Both the position numbers and the translations under genes were made by a program. Shown here piece by piece: positions 56,680 through 64,000 of a DNA stretch of 64,000 bases (position 1 is its first letter; each line of letters begins with the position of its first letter). Source of the DNA: Piezodorus guildinii (Eukaryota; Arthropoda; Insecta; Hemiptera; Pentatomidae); assembly GCA_023052935.1 (NCBI GenBank), contig CM041292.1, positions 108,927,906 through 108,991,905 of the forward strand, given 5' to 3'. A model generated the notes under the pieces. That model did not search any database, was not told where the DNA came from, and saw only the letters and a program-made list of their open reading frames with translations.

Positions 56680-56804
56680 CTGCTTGAAGCCTCGGTATAT
56701 AAGTTGAATTTCCTTTCTTGTGAATTTCGTTGTTTTGATAAGCTTGGTCAGTTCCTCCGGCCTATACCGGGAAACATGGATGTTGAATTGATCTAACTCC
56801 TCCT
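56680..56804 (-). CDS. KChIP/calsenilin-like calcium sensor, internal exon (125 nt)
   Basis: On the minus strand, TTTATTTTTCAG precedes and GTGAGG follows. After two bases completing a split codon come 41 codons: EELDQFNIHVSRYRPEELTK, then LIKTTKFTRKEIQLIYRGFK and Q. The RYRPE..LxxLxxxTKFTRKEIQxxYRGFK pattern is the conserved entry to the core of Kv-channel-interacting proteins, cytosolic calcium sensors that assemble with Kv4 potassium channels. It ends in phase 0, and the exon at 29078-29147 continues with ECPTG exactly as in the family. The N-terminal exon(s) lie upstream (higher coordinates) and were not identified. A related neuronal calcium sensor is less likely because YRGFK then ECP fits KChIP best. 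Confidence 0.92.
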
Positions 56805-57964
56805 CTGAAAAATAAATAAAAAAGCATAATTTAGAAAAGCATAATAATAATTGTATAAAATGGTAATAAAAAAATTCTGTATGTATCTATGATTTAAAGG
56901 AATAAGATTATTAATTTTTTGAGTGGTTTCTCTTTAATTTTTTTTTTTTACATGAAACATAAAGACTGAACTCAATATCTATTTTTCACTAAGCTAAGAA
57001 ATAATGCTCCATTATTTGTACTTCTAAACGTAGATTCATATAGGTCCTCATTCCGGTTAAGATTTTAATTTGTAATTGCAATTTCGCACAGGTGAAATCA
57101 TCAATAAAAGATAATTGGTTCTACCTTGTTTAGTTTACATTTTCCGATATACGCCTTAATTAGTTCTTGATTTTTTTATTTTATTGATATCTTGTTTTTC
57201 GAAGCTGCTGATTTTTTTCCTCCCTAAATATCATTTATACATACCGGTTTATTTAATTACTAAAAATTTATCATTTCACCTACTTCACCCGAGTAATACA
57301 AATAGAGGTGTTATATTTACTTAATATAAAAACAAAAAAAAATGTGTTGTTCCTTCAAATTCCAGAACTTCTTAATTATATTCACTAAGTAACATAGTGT
57401 TGGTTTGTTTATAGTTTCTATGATTGATTATCTACATTTTACGTTTCTTACATTGATTATCCATTCTGTAAAAATAAAAAATATATAATTTTTTTTTTAT
57501 TATTAATTGTGAAATTATTTTTTTCTATATTTCTTGACGTTCACAATTTTCCGTTCTTTAATTTCTTACATAATATGTTTGAATTTATTTTCTGTTTAAA
57601 ATTGTTTACCATTATAATCAACATATAATTTTTTTGAGGTATGTTTAATAATGGGGTGTATAAAATAAAATGACCGTTACATCGAATACAAATTTCAAAG
57701 GACTGTAATGATTTTAAACCTATTTATTACTGACCAATACTTTATAATCCCATCAAAGCTTCTTTAAGCCGGTTTCATCCAATAATTCTTTGACATCTAT
57801 CACAAAGAGTGATATCAGCCTGGGAGAAAGCAATTTTCCAGCAGAAGGCTAATGACGGTAGGCAACAATGGAATATACTTTGAGTATTAATTGAATAATA
57901 ATAAAAAAATAATAATACAAATATTGCTTTAAAAACGGTCATTTTTTAAAACTAAATATATAAA
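56805..57964. other. Upstream intron or flank of KChIP-like gene
   Basis: AT-rich with no supported feature. The preceding coding exon was not found here. Confidence 0.45.
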
Positions 57965-58330
57965 CAAGAAAATAATTTTTATTCTAGGACTGGGTCCCTT
58001 AAGAATAACAGCGATGTACAGTTGAAATATAAAACTTATCTGGCCAACAGATAAAAGGAAAATAATTAATTAATAATTATGGATGAATATAAATACAAAA
58101 ATAAAGGACAAAAAATAAAATAAAAAAATCCTCTCAGGATGAATTCTTTTTTTCCAAATGTTCAAATGAAGTCGAGAGGTTTAATGGAATTTGTGATACA
58201 TAAAAATGTTTGATATTTCGAATTTAATCGGCGAGGTTAGTATTCCATTTGACCAGCCGCTTCTGATACGAAGGATATGTCACCATTGTCAAAAAAGCAA
58301 TTATTTTCAGGAAAAACACATTCTACTTTC
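57965..58330 (-). repeat. CR1/L2-like 3' end (copy 5)
   Basis: On the minus strand the terminal hairpin reads CTTAAGGGACCCAGTCCTAG followed by AATAAAAATT (57975-58010). The C-terminal coding remnant lies upstream at about 58140-58310 in broken frames. It probably belongs with the RT pieces at 58930-59522, separated from them by a family X insertion. Confidence 0.65.
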
Positions 58331-58631
58331 AGTGGTTATTTAATTATAAATATGTCAGTTTATATAATTATAACGTTTAAAATTAATAAAGCTTTTATAA
58401 GATTAATATAATAATCGAAGAATAGCTTCACGCCATTACAAGACAAATTCTTTTTTTTTTCACCTTTACATCAATAATAATAATTTTAATAATAATATCC
58501 CAAATAAATACAATTTAAAATTTTTTAGATTATAAGACTCCATCTCCTGGTATAAGTCGACAGCAGCATTGTATAATAATCATCTATCTTTTATAAGCAA
58601 TAGTCTTATAATAATTACAAAATGAATAAAA

Positions 58632-58925
58632 ATCTGGTGCGCGCAGCACACAACTTTCAATTATCTCATTTATTAAAATAAATTTGAGAATTTTTAAATA
58701 AATTTAAAGATGAAAATAAATTTTTAAAGAATTAATTACTTTGAGTTTCAATAGAAACATGTGTTTTATTAAATAATCTATTATGTTAATATCTACGACA
58801 ATCATTTAAGTTTTTTAAAAATCGTTAGCTTCCCAACCGTATATTACACGTATATATTACTGTTTTAGTGTTGAAAAACGCAAATATTGCATCAATAAAA
58901 TTTTTTACCCTACAGTTTGATATAG
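58632..58925 (+). repeat. Family X repeat copy 4, left half
   Basis: Starts aaatctggtgcgcgcagcac, then aactttcaatt, aaagaattaatta, aaacatgtgttttattaaa, gcttcccaaccgtatatta and tattactgtttta, as in copy 2. Homology ends at about 58920, where CR1/L2-like sequence begins, so it interrupts that element. Confidence 0.7.
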
Positions 58926-58929
58926 TATT

Positions 58930-59522
58930 CATTCCAATGAAGTCATTGAAACTGCAATGAAAAAGGAGGGGAGAAATGCCTGGGCCCTGGGCCATACCTG
59001 CCGAGAGGGCTTGGAAGGAAGATAGAAGAGGATGGTTAGGAATAGTGACAGCTTTAGTTATGACAAAAAGAAATGATTGAAACAACCCGAAAGTGCTGTT
59101 GGAAAAGGATAGACTGTGGTTTAGAGAAAAGGATTGAGTGTTTCAGGGAGTCAAGTGCGTTCGAGAAGTCTAGAAGTATCAGCCGAGTCAGTTTCTTTTT
59201 GTCCATACTGGTGAGTAAGTCACTGGTGATTTTGAGGGATAAGTTATGAAAGGAAATTATATAATTGAGATTAGATTATTCTCTCTAAACGCTTAGAAAG
59301 GTTAGAGAGAACAACAATTGGGCGATAGCCTTTAGGAGATGTAGGGTTGGAAGTTTTATTGATAGGATGGAATACTGATTTTTCCCAAGAAGTGTAAAAT
59401 ATGAAACTTCGGGGGGAAAAATTATTTATAAATAAAAAAACATTTGGGATTTCCAAAAGGCGTAATTTTAACAGTTCGACTGGTATTCTATCAAACCCTA
59501 TGGAGTTAGTATGGGATTTCAT
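58930..59522 (-). pseudogene. CR1/L2-like reverse transcriptase core, decayed
   Basis: On the minus strand: NSIGFDRIPVELLKLRLLEI and KGYRPIVVLSNLSKRLERII (59522-59271), then in another frame MDKKKLTRLILLDFSNALDS (motif A, about 59150-59215), and GMAQGPGISPLLFHCSFNDF (motif B; a degenerate G-x-PQGS) at about 58935-59030. The catalytic F/YADD is not visible because family X sequence follows. Three frames are used and stops are frequent. This is the most complete RT core of the hairpin-ended family in the window. Confidence 0.7.
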
Positions 59523-59529
59523 TACTGCG

Positions 59530-59940
59530 GATAGAAGGTCAGTTTGTGAAATATCGGAAAAATAAAAAAAAAATTACACCCTATCATATCTATTTCGAAA
59601 ATTCATAATTTAAAAGAGCTAATTCTCGGTCCGACTTCGAAATCTCTGGACCATTCTTCGTATTTTTTTCTTGTTGGCTAAAAGTGAAGGAGTGCTCAGT
59701 TTCGCGTTGAGTGTTGAGTAGTCCGCCTTTGACTTTATTTATTTAAAAAGTTTGACCCACGGACAAAGGTGTCCTAGAATTGGAAGGTCGTCAGAAATAT
59801 TTAATTCTATTACAGCGAATGTTTGCCTTTCCTTTCTTGTAAGCTTTATTTCTCGAGATAAAATTACGTTCTTTAAACATTGGTTTTAATATGAAGGAGG
59901 AGATAAAAATATATTAGAAAAAAATAATAACTATTTATTA
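59530..59940 (-). other. Possible upstream part of the CR1/L2-like element
   Basis: Moderate GC content and orientation suggest continuation of the RT pseudogene upstream, but I could not identify a motif. Treat as unassigned. Confidence 0.25.
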
Positions 59941-59990
59941 TCCAAAGTTTCGATCCACGTTGATGTATTTATCAGGGCTTTCAGGTCACG
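59940..59990 (-). repeat. Penelope-like terminal fragment with hammerhead-like core
   Basis: The minus strand reads GCCCTGATAAATACATCAAC then GTGGATCGAAACTTTGG: a CTGATAA box, a short stem and CGAAAC, matching the layout of 27605-27650. Confidence 0.55.
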
Positions 59991-60061
59991 ATGCATTTCA
60001 TACAGGTTTTGCTTTTTGCCATCGCTTCTTGACTGTTGCCTGGAAGCGCAGATTGAGACCC

Positions 60062-60870
60062 GCCCGTGAAATGAAATGAAATGAAACTTCTTTACTATCC
60101 TGGGACTAATGTCCCTTATGAAGAAAATAAAAATACAGATTTGATGACAGGAACAGTATGGTCATAGCTTTAAGCAACAAATAGCAGAACTAAAATGATG
60201 ATTTGAGGTTATAAAATATGTACATTTTTCAAATCAGACAATTCATCTGCATTTTGAGGTTATAGTCTGTTTGACTGAGAAAGGAGAAGTTGGTTAATAA
60301 GGAGCGATTTAAAAGTTGAAGCAGTTCTTGCACGACGGATCTCAGGAGGGATAGAATTCCAAAGAGAGGTTGCTTTGGCTAGAAAGGACTTGTCAAAGGC
60401 AGCAGTGCGGTGATGAGGAGGGTAGAAGTCAGAAAGACAGGATCTGCTTCAGTCCTTTTGAATTGATGATATAAATTGAAGACATTTGAAGATATAACTG
60501 GGACAATAAGTGCTGACAATCTGATAGAGGAAGGAAGTTCTCGTTGTAATGCTGGATTATATGCGTGTCTCTCGTGATCCCGAATACAAATCGTATTGTA
60601 CAGTTCATAATACTCTTAAGTTTTACTTCGAGCTTACCTGAAAGTCCGCTGTACACCACACAACCGTAGTTAAAGTATGGAAACACAAGGAAAGAAACAA
60701 GGAGTTTACGCGTATTGAATGGTAGGAGGTGATGGAGGCGGCGGAATTGCTTTAGGGTTACTATGGTTCGGTGGGATATTTGGGAGTTGTGTGGCTTCCA
60801 GGAGAGAGTTTGGTCAAGAGTAACATCTAAGTTCTTGACAGGTGAAGATTGCGGGTCCAAACGTTGGATA
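60062..60870 (-). pseudogene. CR1/L2-like retroelement 3' half (copy 6)
   Basis: On the minus strand, frame 60860-60429 gives VKNLDVTLDQTLSWKPHNSQ, LKQFRRLHHLLPFNTRKLL, FLVFPYFNYGCVVYSGLSG and MNCTIRFVFGI; a second frame (about 60420-60250) gives RTAAFDKSFLAKATSLWNS and IPPEIRRARTASTFKSLLIN. A 3' UTR, the terminal AAGGGACATTAGTCCCAGG hairpin (about 60101-60120) and a TTTCA-repeat tail (60068-60085) follow. It is the best preserved 3' half of this family; the catalytic core is missing. Confidence 0.8.
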
Positions 60871-60959
60871 ATAAATAGTTTTTCAATATTTCCTAATCAT
60901 TTTTCACCGCCACCTATTTCATCCTTTATATTCATTTCATGGTCAACAATTTAATATTA

Positions 60960-61080
60960 AATTTAGCTTAGTAGTAATTAATAACTTAACTAAATTCCCA
61001 ACGGTATATTACCCGTATATTCAATATTTTAGGACTCGATTACAGAAAATTCAATTAAATTTTTAAAGAAGAACTTAGTA
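60960..61080 (+). repeat. Family X scrap
   Basis: aaattcccaacggtatatta, cccgtatatt and the following tttagga resemble positions 58825-58870 of copy 4. Neighbouring sequence at 61795-61830 (aaaaacgctgcaaattatta) matches 16610-16630 in copy 1. Confidence 0.45.
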
Positions 61081-61249
61081 GCAATGCACTTTACTAATAA
61101 ACATTTGGGGAGGAATGTTCTACATGATAGTGAAAACCGTATCAAAATCCGTTTAGAAGGAGTATTCGAGTTGAGCTCACGGAAATAAAAAATTGCAACT
61201 TCATTCTATATACATAGAGACAAATAACTTTTAAAACTGGAATTCAGGG

Positions 61250-61510
61250 ATCAAATTAATGTAGAGCGTCCGACAGGATAGCGATACCAATTTCGGTCAA
61301 ATAGGATGGAAGAAGGAAACGTATGATTGGTGGGATGGCTGGAGTGACAAGAGGAATGGCATTGATGCTAGCGAGTACAAAAGGGAAGCCTAGATAACGC
61401 TCAGCCCAGCTTTTTGTTCCTTCACCAATCGCTACCTATCGGCTCACCTTCTTTTTCTCCAGTTAATGAACGCACGCCATAGAGGGTCGCGAGTAGACTT
61501 TTTCTTCATT
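61250..61510 (-). other. GC-richer block with a short hydrophobic frame
   Basis: On the minus strand, between about 61440 and 61255, a frame of some 60 codons reads SWAERYLGFPFVLASINAI, then PLVTPAIPPIIRFLLPSYL and TEIGIAILSDALH before a stop. A short upstream frame STRDPLWRAFINWRKRR ends near a GTGAGC. I do not recognise it. The non-random, proline- and hydrophobic-rich reading suggests a protein-derived repeat or exon fragment; chance is not excluded. Confidence 0.3.
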
Positions 61511-61887
61511 TATTTATTTTTTATTGTTGTTGTACTTCCAGCTTAATTCTATAAGAGGAAATATAAATTGTCCATTTTTTACTATTTATTTTAACCTTAC
61601 AATACCTTATGTTATCATCATTTCAATGAATATACCATTTAAAAATACAACCTTATATAAATATAATGGTAACATGTAAATTATAAACGTAAAGGAAACC
61701 ATGGATATTTCCAATGCTATAATAAAAATTATAATAAATCAAAATACCAAAGGGTATTTCAGTCAAAAATGTTTAAATACCAACAATCACAAATGCAATA
61801 AAAAACGCTGCAAATTATTATACAATGTTTTTTTCTTCCTATTATTGAAATTATACCATTACGATTGACATAGCTGAGTAGTAAATT

Positions 61888-61889
<2 letters not shown>

Positions 61890-61959
<70 letters not shown>
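61890..61959. repeat. (TA)n microsatellite
   Basis: About 70 bp of uninterrupted TA, the longest near this end of the window. Confidence 0.95.
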
Positions 61960-61962
<3 letters not shown>

Positions 61963-61975
61963 TATTCAATTGATA

Positions 61976-62910
61976 ACTAATCGATTGGTATCAAAGTTGA
62001 GGTGTATATTTTCGGATGTCCTGTTTTTTTTTGTGCTATTATAAAGCTGTAGTATTTATATTTTTACTAATATTACAATTGCTACAGTGCTGCTTGATTC
62101 TGGCCAAAAATTGTTTATGAAGTTTCAACTATATAACATTTGTTGCAGTCCAGACAATTAATTATATAAATAACATTTAATTTGTCTTCTGTCATTACAG
62201 GGTTTTTTGTATTAGTAAGATATTTTTGCAGTTTATTTTGGTTGTGAAGACCTAATTTTACATTTGGCAAATCATGAGATTAATATTCGTTTTATTTCGT
62301 TAGTGAGGTGGGTATAAATTGCATTTTGAAGTATCGATCTTTAATTATATTCTTATTATAAATTGATCTCTTGATTTATTAAAATATTTCCATTTGTTTT
62401 GTTTTTTTTAACCTTTGCGAAAATCTATTATGATTTTTTTCTATTGTATTTTTATTTTTTAATTGGTTTTATTGTTAAATTAATTATGTTATCCTTATTT
62501 TTGTTAATGGCTTTAGTGAGGAGTTCAATTTTTATCTCAGAAAATTAAATTTATTTATTATTTTTCTTGGATAAAAGTTTTCTAAAAGTATTTTATAGAC
62601 AGTGGTCTAAATTTCTTTCGTGTATTCAACGTATTTCGGGTATTATGAACGTATTTCGCGTAGACTTATTGTTAATTAGATAAATGAATTGTTGGAAATT
62701 AATGTATATAGAGAAAACAGAGTATAGGTACATGTTGGTACGTATTTCACATTCCTTAATTATCCTAAAAGTTTATATTTTTTTCTCTTCCATAAATTAC
62801 TGCGATAGTGATTTAAAAAAATTTAATTGGCTTCCATTGAAACTAACCGATTGATATCAAAGTTGAGGTGTTAGAATAATTCAAGGATGCCCTGTTATTT
62901 TTGTGCCAAT
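61976..62910 (+). repeat. Pair of 65-70-bp direct repeats
   Basis: aatcgattggtatcaaag, ttgaggtgt, ggatgtcctgtt and ttgtgc at 61976-62040 recur in order at 62841-62910 with small gaps. About 800 bp of AT-rich sequence lies between, with no element ends recognised. Confidence 0.6.
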
Positions 62911-63152
62911 TAAAAAAAAATTAAATAAGTATCTGGATAATTATAATAACCTACAGTGAAATAATTTGGAGTTCATTGCTACTAACCGATGTTTCAATCA
63001 ATAATTGCAACTTTGTTATTTTAATTATTTGTATATTTTATCAAAGTATAAAGATGATGATATCATATTTTCCAAAAAATAATATAACTAAAAATATGAG
63101 GTAGTCTTTATTAATTTTGAAATAATCTTCACAGATAAGGAGTTCGATATCA
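62911..63152. other. AT-rich stretch without recognised feature
   Basis: Nothing supported. Confidence 0.4.
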
Positions 63153-63164
63153 TCATTAAGATTT
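63153..63164 (+). repeat. SINE target-site duplication, left (12 bp)
   Basis: tcattaagattt, running into the SINE poly-A (T-run on this strand); repeated at 63458-63469. Confidence 0.8.
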
Positions 63165-63457
63165 TTTTTTTTCAGTGGCGCGACAGGCGGTGTAGGCCCT
63201 GGGCCTCGAGGTGTAAACTCCTGCGAGTTTACACTCATGTTTCGTGATGCTATTTTTAGTGTAGGGTCATCACTCCCTACAACTAATTTTGTGAGAGGCC
63301 ACCCTTTGGCTGACGGGTCTCACATACCCGGGGGAGAGGTTGTGAGTGAATCCCCATTTTTTTACATCCTTAAAAAAGCCCCGTCGGGACTGGGATTCGA
63401 ACTCAGGACCTGTAGCATGAGAGACTAGCGCGCTAGCCATTCAGCCACGGGCTCCCC
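63165..63457 (-). mobile_element. tRNA-derived SINE, complete
   Basis: On the minus strand it begins GGGAGCCCGTGGCTGAATGG with box A TGGCTGAATGG, then box B GAGTTCGAATCCC, the spacing of a tRNA-type RNA polymerase III promoter. A 220-bp GC-rich body follows and ends in an A-run beside the left target duplication. The body has a perfect hairpin, gtgtaaactc/gagtttacac around ctgc (63211-63234). Perfect 12-bp target duplications indicate a young insertion. The tRNA part lacks a proper acceptor 3' strand, so it is not a functional tRNA gene. Mobilisation would depend on a partner LINE. Confidence 0.85.
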
Positions 63458-63469
63458 TCATTAAGATTT
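63458..63469 (+). repeat. SINE target-site duplication, right (12 bp)
   Basis: Exact copy of 63153-63164, following the tRNA-like 5' end. Confidence 0.8.
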
Positions 63470-63835
63470 AAAGATCCGAATAAATTTGAATTATACATTA
63501 TTAAGGTGTTTAAGCTCTTTAGAAAAGTGAATTTAATTCAATATTATGTTGAGTATATTGAAAATCTACTTTCGAATTCAGATTCAACGAGCGAATCGGT
63601 TGACCATTAAATTTACTGAGGACATATTTGATTCGATTTTTAAATTTTAAAAATATAATTTGCATACAAATCCAGGGGTTAAGTTAATATATTCACACTA
63701 TATTTTATGGCAAGTACGTTTGAAAATTTTATGGAAAAATAAATTAAAGAAAAAAATCTAACTCCCGCTACTTTATAGTGACAGTAACTCCCGCTACTTC
63801 ATTCCCAATAAAGCAATATTTAAAAAAAAAAAAAA
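63470..63835. other. AT-rich stretch with a small tandem repeat
   Basis: taactcccgctactt occurs twice (about 63760-63776 and 63784-63800). Nothing else recognised. Confidence 0.4.
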
Positions 63836-63836
63836 A

Positions 63837-64000
63837 ATGTACAATCAACTTTCAACAACAATAGTTGCTGAAATCAATTTAAGAAATGGTAAATAAAGTT
63901 AGAGCTCAAAATAGTTTTAAAATATACATTCAGTTTTGTCAGAAACATATGTTTAAGATTAAATTATATAAACATAAAATCTGATGCGGGCAACACACGA
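63837..64000 (+). repeat. Family X copies, last one cut by window end
   Basis: 63837-63975 resembles 15780-15895 (aataaagttagagct, gaaacatatgtt). At about 63977 a fresh start, aaatctgatgcgggcaacac, opens another copy that runs off the window. Confidence 0.6.

Noticed and set aside
63380..63457. Functional tRNA gene
   Set aside because: Box A and B are present but the acceptor stem is not closed and a SINE body with A-tail and target duplication follows.

Overview
The window is AT-rich animal DNA, almost certainly arthropod and most likely insect. It carries Jockey, RTE and CR1/L2-like non-LTR retrotransposons, a Ty3/gypsy element primed by tRNA-Phe, a D34D mariner, Tc1-type ends, Penelope-like terminal fragments and tRNA-derived SINEs. 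I cannot name the species. No prokaryotic-style gene is present; almost every long reading frame is a decayed transposon frame.

One host gene can be supported. Two exons on the minus strand, 56680-56804 (125 nt) and 29078-29147 (70 nt), have canonical splice sites and matching phase. They encode consecutive parts of a Kv-channel-interacting-protein (KChIP/calsenilin) type neuronal calcium sensor. The stretch between them is a 27.5 kb intron, and the rest of the window is probably further intron or flank of the same gene.

Layout. 1-4545: SINE remnant, a 5'-truncated RTE copy flanked by 101-bp direct repeats, and Jockey-type debris. 5554-8687: a Ty3/gypsy element (minus strand) with near-identical 177-bp LTRs, PBS and PPT, but without RNase H and integrase. 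9890-14718: a 4.8-kb foldback-like palindrome with 21-bp minisatellite ends and three blocks of 109-bp monomers. 14820-29077: CR1/L2-like 3' ends, unclassified repeat family X, SINE, Penelope-like terminal sequences (one pair as an inverted repeat) and long TA tracts. 29148-41900: RTE, CR1/L2 and Jockey fragments, a head-to-head pair of family X, a 5'-truncated non-LTR insertion with a 12-bp target duplication, and a Tc1-type MITE. 41914-47573: a nearly complete Jockey element (minus strand) with a 900-bp mariner inserted in ORF1. 49660-50990: an internally deleted relative of that Jockey. 51440-64000: more Jockey and CR1/L2 debris, the upstream KChIP exon, and a young SINE with a 12-bp target duplication.

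The most notable items are the foldback array, whose third block shows single-base losses typical of a poor consensus; the gypsy deletion derivative; the nested Jockey/mariner; the family of six retroelement 3' ends sharing a GGGAC...GTCCC hairpin; several hammerhead-like Penelope ends; and the two KChIP exons, which are too short to show up as long ORFs.
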